Source: Ophiodon elongatus (lineage: Eukaryota; Chordata; Actinopteri; Perciformes; Hexagrammidae). From it: DNA of 64,000 nt. Numbering within the stretch: position 1 is the first letter of the stretch; every line of letters begins with the position of its first letter. The stretch is from positions 124,001 through 188,000 of the forward strand of contig JACSYO010002158.1 of NCBI GenBank assembly GCA_016806645.1. The letters run 5' to 3'. Both the position numbers and the translations under genes were made by a program. The notes beneath the pieces are model-generated. The model worked only from the letters and a program-made list of their open reading frames with translations, searched no databases and was not told the origin of the DNA. Below, piece after piece: positions 1-10,410 of the stretch.

Positions 1-1120
1 TTCTGTCAAAACCTGTTTTTTCTAACGAGCTTAGAAAAAAAATCTTGGGGGAAAAAACTTTTTTTGACCTGTTCTTAAGACATAAACACAGGAGAGGAAA
101 CAATTAGATCAGACCTAGAAATGGATCACCATTTCTTTTGTCACTCTCAGCCTCTGAGGGCTTCCATACAAACCAGCTCAGAACATTGTCAGAATTGATT
201 TTGCATTGTCCATTTGTGCTTTGGAAGGCATTGCAAATGATGCTGTCCTGCACCAAATCAGACAACGCTCACATGGGTGCTTTTATAAGGCAACATAAAA
301 ATGACATCTTTTGTCATTTAGTCTGCTGCATACACACAACGTGCACGTTACATATTGACCTCTTGATATATGGGAGTGTGACTGATGTATGACAATATTG
401 CAGTAGTTCTCTGGTGATGAGGGTGCTTGTGTGTGTTTGAGAGCCACATAGAGATCAATGCAAGATTGAAACGCCCCCATCTCTTACACCTAACAACTCT
501 TGACTCTTGATACATGCAGTGTACAGAATGGATGATAGTATATGAGTAATGCCTTAGAATAAAACGCCAGCCGGGGTAATGCATACAGTATCCACCTCTC
601 AACACATCTACACATTTATCTATGAAATCTGATGTAACATCTCTTATAATATGGCGAGATCTGTAAGTAGGCAACATGAACAGCTCTGGATTGGCCTTTC
701 CCCGGTCTGAAAGGGTTTGTTCATGTGGAGCTGAGAGTGGCCAGAATCAATAAGAGAGAAAAATAGGAAAATGACATGGCTCTCTCCAGATGAAAGATCT
801 AATCTCCAATATCCATTTACAGCTCAGGGCCCTGCACTAAGGCAGCAACACTGCATCCCAGTTACAGCAAAAAAAAACACAGATCTCATGGCCAGATCAC
901 TGCCCGCGCTCGTCTTCACACTCCCTCCTAAACAATGATGGAAATTTCGAGGCAATGTGCTTAAAGCAATTTCCTACTTTTGCTGTTGTCGCTTCTTTAT
1001 ATATACAGTATATATATATATATATATGTATTTTTTTCTTTATTTCATAAGCTCCCCATTCCGTCCGCCATAATGATGTGACTTGTGACTTGTAAGTGTG
1101 GATTTGCATTCGACATAAAG
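1..1120. other. Non-coding stretch, no gene seen
   Basis: Unique-looking, AT-leaning sequence. Reading frames here are short (about 110 codons at most), lack recognisable protein motifs and overlap each other on both strands. A short TA-rich run lies at about 998-1030. I recognise no repeat family. Confidence 0.6.
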
Positions 1121-1640
1121 TCGCGTCCCATTTCCGACGTAGCTTTCACTTAAACGCGGTGACAATTTAATACCCTCAATATAGTAGTCAAACTTAAAAG
1201 TATTTCATTTTTCCTTTGCTCCCCATTACATTTGCGCTGCTCTTTCTTCTCTCGCGGCAGTGAGTATTAAAGTTGAATATTGGTGCGTCGCAGGCTCGCT
1301 GGGTCACATTAACAAACACTGACACGCATGTATTAAAACCACGCCACATTTCTGGGGCCGAGACTTTTGCCTGCCGTTTGGTTTCTTTCTTTCTCTCTCT
1401 ACTCCCTCCCTCGCTTCCTTCTTCATCCCTTCCTTCTGAAGGAGAGGCGCCTTTGTAGTTTCTGTCTGCTCTTATCAGTCCTGGCATGAAGCACTTGCCT
1501 CTGCCACTGTCCTCGTGTTCCCTGCAAGCTCCCACTTTTGTGTTGCCTAATGAACTCGGACCAAAATTAGACATACTCTTCAACTTTTAAACTGAAGGAG
1601 CCCCTTCAATGGTTCCTTTGTGAAGCGCTGCCACCGCTGT
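1120..1640. promoter_or_regulatory. Candidate conserved non-coding block
   Basis: Balanced-composition, non-repetitive sequence with scattered CpGs, apart from a pyrimidine tract at about 1384-1435. A reading frame of 129 codons runs on the minus strand (1194-1583), but it includes the translated purine tract and has no motif I recognise. The block resembles the smooth unique islands seen in teleost gene deserts. Whether it is conserved cannot be judged here; this is inference. Confidence 0.25.
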
Positions 1641-1662
1641 GAAGGGAGGGTGTGTGACTGAA

Positions 1663-1683
1663 TGTGTGTGTGTGTGTGTGTGT
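1663..1683. repeat. (TG)n microsatellite
   Basis: About ten uninterrupted TG units. Confidence 0.95.
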
Positions 1684-1801
1684 CAAAAAGTAGTGGAATG
1701 CTGGACTGTTTTATGGTAGACATGAGGAATTTAGGCTTGAGCTTCAGTCAGCCCTCAGGCAACTGGAGGAGCCTGTGTTGTCTCCCTCTCTCTTCTCTAT
1801 C

Positions 1802-1809
1802 CACACACG

Positions 1810-1841
<32 letters not shown>

Positions 1842-1850
1842 CACACACGC
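1802..1850. repeat. (CA)n microsatellite, interrupted
   Basis: CA units interrupted by single CG steps, the usual sign of an older, decaying dinucleotide tract. Confidence 0.95.
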
Positions 1851-1854
1851 AAGC

Positions 1855-2560
1855 TTGTGATTTTGAACATCCGTTCATGTATGCATCCATTCCTTTATTT
1901 AAATGGTCACTGGTAAAAACAAACTTTTATGGAGCTCAAATAAACAGACTGATTTTATTTCATTTTTTTATTGAATTCTTGCATTTTTGATGGTTTCCGT
2001 TGGCCCATGAGGTCCTTGGCTTTTGGTCCCGCTAGCAGCGTAGCTCTAGGGATGTGAAATATCTCAACGTCTACTAAATTGTAGTGAACATAGCAGTCAC
2101 AAAAAATATGGGTTAGCTATAAATTAAATACATTTTTGGGCACTAAGTCGCTCTCCTGGCTATCGGTGACCTCAGGGATATGGTTAGTGATTTGAGTTGA
2201 ATTAGACAATTTCTAGTGAGAAGACTTTGAGAACACTCCATGTACATAATATGATGAATGAACAGTACCCATTGTAGCGTGCGGTGAAGAATGATGGGCG
2301 ACTGTGCGGTCCTTAGGCGCTCAGCGGTCCACCGTGCCGGTCAGTTAAAGACATAAAGCTCAGCGCGGGGGCGGAGCTCTTAGTAGGCCATGCACAGCGT
2401 TCAACGTTCAGGCTGGTGAAGTCTTCAGCCAGATGTAGCTGATGGATGTAGCAGCTAGGGTAAAGTTGGCAATCCCGCAACCGGTCAGAAGATGGTTGTT
2501 AAGATCGGTTGCCGGGGAAACTGTAGCACGAGGAAGGATGAACTAAAGGAGTCATGGTCA
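1855..2560. other. Non-coding stretch, no gene seen
   Basis: No open frame of note. The part from about 2280 to 2410 is GC-richer and repeat-like in feel, but I cannot assign it to a family. Confidence 0.5.
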
Positions 2561-2830
2561 GAATGGATAGAAGAGACTGATCGGGGTCTTTGCTGGAGAT
2601 AGAGGCGTGGCGATACCGATACCAGTATGAGAAATGCCTCCGATATAGCCTAAAAGGCTGGATTGGGTATCGACCAGTATGCAAGTCTATGCACCGGTCC
2701 AATATCACGTTATTATGTCATTTATCAGATTATTTACACAGGGAACAATAACATCACATGTCACTCGCTACCCGATCTGTACATTGTGCAGTACCAATCT
2801 GCCCGATTGGTACTGCACGTGTGCAAACTA
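2560..2830. repeat. Dispersed repeat, probable DNA-transposon remnant
   Basis: The passage with tandem variants of 'cgataccgataccagtat', then 'gggtatcgaccagtatgcaa' and 'tctatgcaccggtccaatat', resembles a repeat I know from teleost genomes. A perfect 14-bp hairpin sits at 2786-2818. The right boundary is unclear and the element may run on to about 3310. The class assignment is a guess. Confidence 0.4.
2786..2818. repeat. Perfect inverted repeat (14-bp arms, 5-nt loop)
   Basis: Arms 2786-2799 and 2805-2818 are exact reverse complements (GTGCAGTACCAATC and its complement), separated by TGCCC. Confidence 0.95.
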
Positions 2831-3665
2831 GCACTACACACTTGTGGTTAAACACTCTCGTGCACCCTATTTTTATCTAGCAATGTTACATTGTGAACAA
2901 CAAATCTGTATCAAAATTGGCAGGAGGAGAGCTAGTTAATGCCAGCTGTTCGCAGCACAGTCCTGCTTGGCTAAATAACGGAGCTAACAGCTAACGTAAC
3001 GAGGTTGCATTGCATTATGATGCGTTCAAGCTCTATTCAGTAAAAAACATTTGTTTGGCCAAAGGTAAATTACTTTACTTTGCTGAACTTTATCATGATG
3101 TGTTCAAATGTACTCTTGTAATTTGTTTTTGGCGAGAAACTTGAATAAAGACAGGAAGTTAAACAGGTCATGAATCCATATTTTATGTTGCTTTGAAAAC
3201 ATCTTTCAAACAACTAACACCAGCTATAAGAAGCTTATAATACATGATTTATACTACTAATGCCAAGATATTTTTACTAAAAGACAATATTTAGATAAAA
3301 AATGCATTTGAATTGTGTGTTTTAATGGCTCGGTGTTGGGCGGCCTAGTTTATTTTTCCAAACGTTTCGAGGGGTTGGCACAGTGCAAGCTTGAGAAGTT
3401 ACAGCAAGTCGTTGCTCCAGTGGCTCTTTTCAAGTGTGAACACAACATACTCTGAACCTGAGTCCGCCAAAATTGGTGTTACAAGGTGTCTGCTTGACGA
3501 CAGAACATAACACTCCCATATTGATCGATTCGTTCATCCCCAATATTACGATTTATTTTTCATGGTCTAATTAATTTCCATTCTTTTGCTCCGTGATTCC
3601 CAGCATCTCTTATTTTTTTGCTCTCTCCCCCTCCTCTTGCAGTCACGCCTCACCCCTCTGTGTGG
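2831..3665. other. Non-coding stretch, possibly repeat-derived
   Basis: AT-rich, with no coding signal. The text around 2940-3010 and 3330-3450 has the decayed look of old transposon DNA. No ends or target-site duplications could be found by eye. Confidence 0.4.
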
Positions 3666-3669
3666 GGAG

Positions 3670-3740
3670 GACGGGAAAGAGCAAGGGAGGTGGAGGAGGA
3701 GGAGGAGGAGAGGCGAGGGGAGGGGAGGGAGAGAGGAGGA
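3670..3740 (+). repeat. Polypurine tract with (GGA)n core
   Basis: Almost pure G/A, including a run of GGA triplets. It explains the Gly-rich frame across it. Confidence 0.9.
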
Positions 3741-3901
3741 TTATAAATCAAGGTAAACGGTGGCTGTTTAACCCCTGCTATGATGTCATTTCCAGCAGAG
3801 CAGCGACATGCTGGCTTCCTCTGCTCTCCTCTTTTCAAAGCCCCCACTGTACACTGCACTCGCTACCGTGCGTGTCACCTTTGTGTAGCTGCTTATGCCC
3901 C

Positions 3902-3935
3902 CCCCACACACACACAAATACACACACACACACAC
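3902..3935. repeat. (CA)n microsatellite, interrupted
   Basis: Two CA blocks separated by an AAATA interruption. Confidence 0.95.
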
Positions 3936-4052
3936 GGCTCCCTACATACTACTCCCTATGCACTTGACATGTGGCTATTAAGGCAGGCTGGGGGCATATT
4001 GGGGATGAGAGGAGGGGGAGAACCAACAACTTACAGCTGCAGTGAGAAGGCT

Positions 4053-4054
<2 letters not shown>

Positions 4055-4130
<76 letters not shown>
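4055..4130. repeat. Long pure (CA)38 microsatellite
   Basis: 76 bases of uninterrupted CA followed by GAGAG. It produces spurious poly-His/Thr and poly-Cys/Val frames on the two strands. Its length and purity suggest a highly polymorphic locus. Confidence 0.98.
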
Positions 4131-4133
<3 letters not shown>

Positions 4134-4134
4134 A

Positions 4135-5365
4135 GAAGAAAGACACAAGAACACAAATATTAAAGGTGCCCTAGAGTGGGGGGGCACAGGGACTCCCCTC
4201 TCTCTCTGTCTCATTTACAATTTTACCATATGGATGAGCGTTGGTAGAATCCGATAGATCCGTTAGCCTCCAGGCAAACACATATTTATAGCTGTTGATA
4301 GAAGTCCGAGGAGATTTACACTCACTCCACCAATAGCGACAGCAACATCATGTGCATCAGAACGGGGATTCTCAACCTTCTAGAACTTCAAAAAAAATTA
4401 CGAAGGACCGCCTTCACAAATAAATGAGAAAAAGAAAAACAACATGACAGAAAAGAGGAGACAAAATATAGTGTTAAGCCACTGTCAGCTGTAATGACTG
4501 AAACTGTCTCCCCAGTAGAGGGGTTCCTGCTACGAGCTACACATATAGCTGTCTTTCAAAGCGACTTTTGATTGTTCAAATATTACTGTTGTGATGTCGC
4601 TCCCCGGACTTTGGATGACGTCTTTCTATTAATGTGAATCCTTGAGCACATAGAGATATAAAGATAACCAGCTTCCCAAAAATCACAATTGTATTTTAAT
4701 CGAACCACTTGGCAGCTCCTCCGCGGCCCACTAGAAGGCGCTCTGGTGGGTTTGGAATCGCTGCCTCAGAGTCCATTTAAGTGCCTTGTTTAATCCAATC
4801 CCGAGTCCGCGTGCATGAAAATAAGGCTGAACGTGAAGTTCGTTATTGATTATGCCTAATATGTTTCTGTGTCATTAAGGGAGCGTCGGATGTGTTAACG
4901 CCTGTAATTCAGCAGGACCGCATAAAATATTAAAGCAAAGCAATATTAACAACATCCGTTTCTGTTGCAGCTACTCAACAGCGAGTTCTTCATATTTCCT
5001 CAGTAGGCCTGTTGTAAAACCAGTCCAGCATCAGCACCTGGCATCCGTGGTGTTATCTTTCTGTGGAGAGCGAGTAAATGTTGAAGGGGGATAAAAAAAG
5101 AAAGAAAAGATATTAGCATAAAGCATGTGTTTTGTTTCTGCATGATGTCTCCCAGAGATCACCGGTCAGTCCGAAAGTGTGTCCTCTCACAAAGAAATCA
5201 AAAAAGCCCAATACGTGTCTCATCATCCTGAGCACGACCGAAACACTCCCAACTGTCCACTTTACATCGCACTGACACGCTCGTCACATGACAGATACAG
5301 AGCAGTGACTGATGTGGGAAAATGTGCGAAGTGTGAATGTCATGATTGACTGATCCCTTGAACCT
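4135..5365. other. Non-coding stretch with a candidate regulatory block
   Basis: No gene. About 4360-4760 has a repeat-like feel but is not assigned. About 4780-4985 is smooth unique sequence with homeodomain-type AT cores and may be a conserved element (inference). Confidence 0.4.
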
Positions 5366-5368
5366 TTT

Positions 5369-5408
5369 TCTCTCTCTCGCTCTCGCTCTCTCTCTCTCTC
5401 TCTCTCTA
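5369..5408. repeat. (TC)n microsatellite
   Basis: TC units with two CG interruptions. They translate to the Arg/Glu-alternating minus-strand frame. Confidence 0.95.
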
Positions 5409-5641
5409 CTGGATGTACTAACCCGATGGCTCGAGGTCTCCACCGATCCACTTCCGACAGAAAGAAGCGGAAGGCAGGAAGGGAGGGAGGAAGGGAGGAG
5501 ACAAGGGAAGCCCATCGAGACTTGATTAGCGTGTTGGTGTGTGTATGTGTCCTAGCGGAAGACTGATGTGTACTTGAGATGGTATGTGCTTTGCCCTCAG
5601 GTCAATGACATTTAAAACACCGGAGAGTGAAAAAAAGAAGC

Positions 5642-5644
<3 letters not shown>

Positions 5645-5678
<34 letters not shown>
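5645..5678. repeat. (TG)n microsatellite
   Basis: Seventeen uninterrupted TG/GT units. Confidence 0.95.
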
Positions 5679-5679
<1 letters not shown>

Positions 5680-5680
<1 letters not shown>

Positions 5681-6555
5681 TCCCATAGACCTATTTAGGC
5701 TGGAGGCCCACTCTGCCACTATTCTGTAACAGTATGATAAGGTTGTGTATGGTAATTAGAATCAGGTTACTATAACCTTAATGGACAAACAAAGAACAAA
5801 TGGATGATATGGATGGCACCTGTTGGGGAAAAAGGCGTCGTGTCATTAGGTATGTTTCTTTACACATTTGGCACATTTAGTGAGGCCTCGCAATTTGCGA
5901 TGGATGTTTTTTGCAGGGAGAAGCTTCCACCTCTGAAGACCAGGGAATAATATATGTATATATATATAAATATGTATATTTATATATATATATATTAAAA
6001 AAAGATTATTCTAATAAAAATAGCGCAATCGTTATTTATGCATACAATGTGAGATTACTGGATCAGTGGACGGGGGAGATGCGGTTCGTGTTCGTTAAAC
6101 TTGAGTGTGAACTTGACCGTAAGTGAACTTTAGAATCACTGCAGGTTGACAAATGCACTCCTCTTTCTTTTGATAAGACATTTAAGCGAGCGTTCATTTA
6201 TCTCACTATTAACAGCTGCCATATTATCACCATCTCCACCTGCTCCACCCTCAGCTGCTGGAACTGCAGCCCCGTCCCTCCTCCTCCTCCTCCTCCTCCT
6301 CCTCTCTCCACCGGTTGTGTTTCTTTCACGCGTCCCTAATTTGTCTCATCGTGTCACCCTAACTCTACTTACATTTCCCTCGAACGTGTTTGATGTCGCT
6401 TACTGCTTCACTAGTTGGACATAAAGATTATGATATTATATCTTTGATAAATAAATCATATTTTGGATAATTGTAGCAGTTTTTTCCTCAGGTGGAGTAA
6501 ATGCAAACGCATATTCCATAAAAACCCAAAGACACAGCAGCCATTCATGATCCTG
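5680..6555. other. Non-coding stretch with simple repeats
   Basis: Contains an imperfect TA-rich tract (about 5950-5996) and a (CCT)n run (about 6278-6304). No credible coding sequence; the Leu-rich frame across the CCT run is an artefact. Confidence 0.6.
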
Positions 6556-6620
6556 TAAACAAAATGCTAACATCAGCACGCTAACGTGCTGACAATTACA
6601 AAGCTAACATGCTGAACGTG
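6555..6620. repeat. Fragment of a 'gctaacatgctaac' teleost repeat
   Basis: Alternating 'gctaac', 'catgctaa' and 'cgctaacgtgct' words match a widespread teleost dispersed repeat that I also see, in another portion, at about 10.06-10.40 kb. Confidence 0.45.
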
Positions 6621-7625
6621 TCCATGCAGGACGGGAAGGGCTTCTAAACGTACTACAATCGAGTTCATGGCACATGCAGAGACGCTCCAAAGATATGCAC
6701 TGGAAAACATGGTGGTGAACTCCTGACAGCAAGAAGGAGAGCTTCTTTGTTGTATTTTGAACAACATGAAAAAGTTAAAAAAAACAGCAACATTAACAGC
6801 AACAACACCAAAAACCACTTAACTCAAGAATGAGACCAAGGATGGAGAATATAACACTTACATGGAAGGAAACAAGAGCAGTTCACTTTACGGGCGCGTG
6901 CTCCTCGTGAACTTGGGCAGTTTGTCAGCATGGTATTATTAAACCAACACATTGGGCAATGATGGCGCTAGACGCATTGATAACGCATTGATTGATGCTG
7001 CCAGATCAACGTCCATGATGTTGAATGTCAACAAGCTTTTGACTTACGATGCAAACGCTTTAATACGACGGAAGTCTCGCTTCCAAAAATATCAATAATG
7101 ATGATCCCTTTTTGTCACAGTTCCAAAATCCTGATGAGTTGGTGACATCCGTTCAGATGATACTGTGATTTTTAGAGAAATCTGAAGCGCTAATTAGAGA
7201 ACTGTCCTTTAAGTTATACTGTTTTAAATGCTTGTGCATCAACGTTTGAATGTTTTCAACTGATGTGTGACTGTTTTTCTGTTAGTTTGAATAGCTACAT
7301 TTGCCAAGGACTCTGGATTACGTCTCTTCCATTCACTGCACGAAGAGCCTATCAAGTCAGACATTGTGGCATTAGTCCTTCTGATATCACTACAATTGTT
7401 TCCCATGTAAAAAACATGATTTAAGAGTTTTTCTGGCTCAATTGTTATTTCCTCCATGATTAGTACAATGTTCTGCCATGATTTGATATTGGCACTTGCT
7501 TACAAATAAATTCTGACATTAGTAGATTGGCATTGTGAACAAATATATTCAAAGATAAACTGGTGCTCTGGCACACTTTTGTACTGGGCAGAAATACTAC
7601 TTACTATAATAGTAGTAATACTTTT
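6621..7625. other. Non-coding stretch, no gene seen
   Basis: AT-rich unique sequence. The best frames are about 80 codons with no recognisable motif. Confidence 0.5.
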
Positions 7626-7627
7626 TG

Positions 7628-7850
7628 ATATGGTCTCCACTGCAAGGGTGCCATAGATCCCTACATAATGTTTTCTCCAATAGAAGAGACCCTAGAGGGC
7701 ATTTCATTACATGTTCTCCACTGGTAGGGCAACCTACAGGGCCCTGCATCGTGTTTTCTCCACTGATACTGTAGATCTCCCTTGTGGGCCCTGAATCATG
7801 TTTTCTCCACTGGAAGGGCAACCTTAAGGCCACTGCATCCCACTTATGGA
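7628..7850. repeat. Minisatellite, about five 40-47 bp units
   Basis: Diverged units each begin with a version of 'tgttttctccactggaaggg' and continue to a version of 'gggccctgcatca'. Starts lie near 7628, 7669, 7711, 7752 and 7799. The minus strand keeps a 107-codon frame through the units (repeated Gly-Glu-Asn/His and Gln-Gly-Pro words), which I take as a by-product of the repeat. Confidence 0.8.
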
Positions 7851-7859
7851 ACTTATGGA

Positions 7860-7893
7860 ACCCTTGTGGAAGCCCCCCCCCTTCCACAAGGGT
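7860..7893. repeat. Perfect hairpin with poly-C loop (13-bp arms)
   Basis: Arms 7860-7872 and 7881-7893 are exact reverse complements (core CCCTTGTGGAAG and CTTCCACAAGGG) flanking eight Cs. It lies at the end of the minisatellite. Confidence 0.95.
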
Positions 7894-8143
7894 ACTGTGC
7901 ACAAGTTTTTTGAGATACACAGCACTGTTGAATTTGACAGGGACTTTTCTTGAACTTGGTATACATCACTATGAGGAAGATCAATGAACTATTTGTATCA
8001 AGTTGCTCCATTACCAGATGTTCCTAAACTTTTTCTATAAAACCTTCATTTCCAGTATTTATTTGGTTGTCTCTCACTCTTAATCTGTCATTCTGTCTCT
8101 CCACAGAAGGATACTACTACCACCGCTGCCAGGGGCATGGAAT
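7894..8143. other. Non-coding spacer
   Basis: AT-rich with no recognisable feature. Confidence 0.5.
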
Positions 8144-8144
8144 G

Positions 8145-8198
8145 CACACACACACACACAGACACACACACACACACACACACACTCACACACACACA

Positions 8199-8242
<44 letters not shown>
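8145..8242. repeat. Long (CA)n microsatellite, interrupted
   Basis: About 98 bases of CA with single GA and CT interruptions. Confidence 0.97.
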
Positions 8243-8246
<4 letters not shown>

Positions 8247-9085
8247 TACAGTATGGACAACATACACAGACCGCTGCTACACACATTCCCTGGCTAGGCT
8301 TGATGAATGGGCCTAGTTTAAATTATTTTGTGCAGATCTCATTTAGGCCCTTGAAGAAGAGATCCAGCCTGTTTATTCATTTCACATTTGCACCCGGGCT
8401 TCAATATCTCTGTCTATGCCTGCAAAGGATTTACCCTCCTCCCATCCAAGAGAAAAAAGCCTGTAAAGAAAAGACAGAAAGAGACAGAGAGACAGGGAGG
8501 GAGAGAGAAAAAAGCAATTTACACAATGTACATAAAATGATGCGCTCAGAGTTTGATAACCTGCATAAATTATAGAGTATAATTAAATATTATACCCCGT
8601 GAATCACCAAGGAGAGAAGATGGTGGGAGAACAGACAAGAGGATAAAAGCAGGGAGTGGGGAGAGAAAGAGATAGAGAGGGGAAGAGAGAGAAGAAAAAA
8701 AACAAAAGATGGGGAAGAGGAGAGGATGAGGAGGGAGCATTGTGCTAGACTTGGATCTCATAATTGTTTTTATTGATTATTTCTTAAGGTGAAATGGTTT
8801 TAAGATAGATAAGAACAGGGATTCAGGTGAGGGAAGGCCAGAAATCAGGGCGATGGAATTCCTGTGAAAGATTTTATTTATTTCTTTACAAAAAAAAGAA
8901 AAAATCAAGGCAGCTTTTTGCCATTGTCAGATTGCCTCAGTGGTGGCCCATATAAATTAAATGGAATATTAAAAATTTAAATTGTTCGGCAAAGGGTAGG
9001 CGTGGAGGCCGTTTCTGGTGAGCGCACAATTGACCCAAAAATATATTCAAATTAGCAAAGCTCACAGAGGGAGGGGATAGCAAGT
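8243..9085. other. Non-coding stretch: purine tract and AT-rich block
   Basis: A purine-rich tract lies at about 8460-8510 and another at about 8630-8735. Between and after them (8540-8625 and 8935-9060) are AT-rich unique blocks with TAAATTAAAT-like cores that could be regulatory. No gene. Confidence 0.4.
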
Positions 9086-9086
9086 T

Positions 9087-9120
<34 letters not shown>

Positions 9121-9181
9121 TGTGTGTGAGTGAGTGCGTGTGTGCTGAAGAACACAGACATATTTGTTCTTCTTTGACCCC

Positions 9182-9236
<55 letters not shown>
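9086..9236. repeat. Compound (TG)n / (GA)n microsatellite cluster
   Basis: (TG)11 runs directly into (GA)7 (9086-9120), then interrupted TG, then a pure (GA)25 from about 9186 to 9236. Confidence 0.96.
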
Positions 9237-9239
<3 letters not shown>

Positions 9240-9554
9240 GAAGACAGTCACATAAAAAAGAGAAAGAGAATATATGTTCAGTATAACAGCTGTCATTCTT
9301 CTCTATGTGGAAACCCCACAGGCTACTCTACTCTTGGGACGATTGGACTAGGATACCAATGTACAATGTCTTACACGTCGTGCAACTCGTACGCTGGGAG
9401 CTGTAACATATATATCATATAACTAAATCTTGAATAACTAATGCAATCTTGATCGGCCTGAAATCCAAACTACAGGTTGTAATGGAGAGACACATGATGA
9501 GGCCAAGAGACTACTAGGCATGCTAGCTCCTTTTTCGAGTACTCACGCCTCATT
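9237..9554. other. Non-coding spacer
   Basis: Unique sequence with no coding signal. Confidence 0.5.
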
Positions 9555-9965
9555 TCTAGTGCACGCTTTGGTTCAACTCGACTCTACGTGACTCACTTTT
9601 GGTAACTTTTGAATTTTGTTTTCCACTGCAGATGGTACCCCCTTAATCTAGGTGGGATTCTCAGCTGACCACCATAGCGACGCCACATGCTCCGTCCAGC
9701 TTCCAGTGGATCCTTTTATCTGCAACCAAACAGAGACAGGATGAGCAGGATATCCCATGTTGCGCTAGTGATGGTAAATGGTAAATGGACCTGTACTTGT
9801 ATAGTGCTTTTCTCATCTTCCAACCACTCAAAGTGCTTTAACACTACGTGTCATCATTCACCACATGGTTCCATATGACTAATCAGTGGTGTGCAGGGTT
9901 TTAACTCCACTTTCTAGTATCGGCTCATACAGTGGAACAGTGACCGAGGTGGTACTAAAAGAAAA
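9555..9965. mobile_element. MITE-like element, interrupted by another repeat
   Basis: The left part contains 'ggttcaactcgactctacg' and 'gttttccactgcagatggta'. The right part contains 'gtggaacagtgaccgaggtg' followed by 'gtactaaaa'. This is the layout of a teleost short inverted-repeat element whose ends read 'ttttccactg...ggtacc' in opposite directions. A different repeat (9770-9890) sits between the halves, consistent with nesting. Family naming is withheld. Confidence 0.45.
9770..9890 (+). repeat. SINE-like 'ggtaaatggtaaatggac' repeat
   Basis: The run 'ggtaaatggtaaatggacct', 'tatagtgcttttctc', 'ccactcaaagtgcttt' and 'cattcaccacatgg' is a very common teleost dispersed repeat. This copy is diverged and truncated. 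Confidence 0.75.
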
Positions 9966-10049
9966 AACAATTACCAAGTACTAATCACAATTTATTTGCA
10001 AACTATTTGCAAAAAATTGGCTGTTGAACACAAGTCATGAGTCATTTGT

Positions 10050-10410
10050 TTTGCATGTATTCGGCCATGAACCATGTTGGTAAATTTGAATTTTTACCTT
10101 TAGAAGAAAAGTCATGGGATCATCAAAGTTCTAACAATTAATCCGAAGGGGAACATGGACGTTTTAAGTACAATTCTTGGCAATCCATCCAATAGTTATT
10201 GAGACAATTCACTAAACCACAAATGTCAACCTTATGGTGGGGCCAGAGGAAAAGTTAGGGGGTCACCAAAGTCGTTTGGATTCATTGTCTGATAACAAAA
10301 AATATACAAAATGTCACAGCAGTCTAAACTTTCTCAGTCCGGCACAAAGTGGTAAAGTAAATGACACAGCCATCTTGCCATCCCTAGAGTGACGCCTGCC
10401 TGAGAATGGC
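10050..10410 (+). repeat. Common teleost dispersed repeat
   Basis: Contains 'tggcaatccatccaatagtt', 'accacaaatgtcaacctta', 'ggggtcaccaaagtc' and 'cttgccatccctagag', the hallmark phrases of a widespread teleost repeat. Two near-parallel halves ('gatcatcaaagttctaacaa' and 'gtcaccaaagtcgtttggat') show its internal duplication. Confidence 0.75.

Noticed and set aside
4042..4257. His/Thr-repeat and Cys/Val-repeat frames over CA tracts (also at 8.1, 14.8, 45.4, 47.2, 52.4, 57.9, 58.1 and 58.8 kb)
   Set aside because: They are direct translations of dinucleotide repeats, and the frames on both strands and in several phases are equally open.
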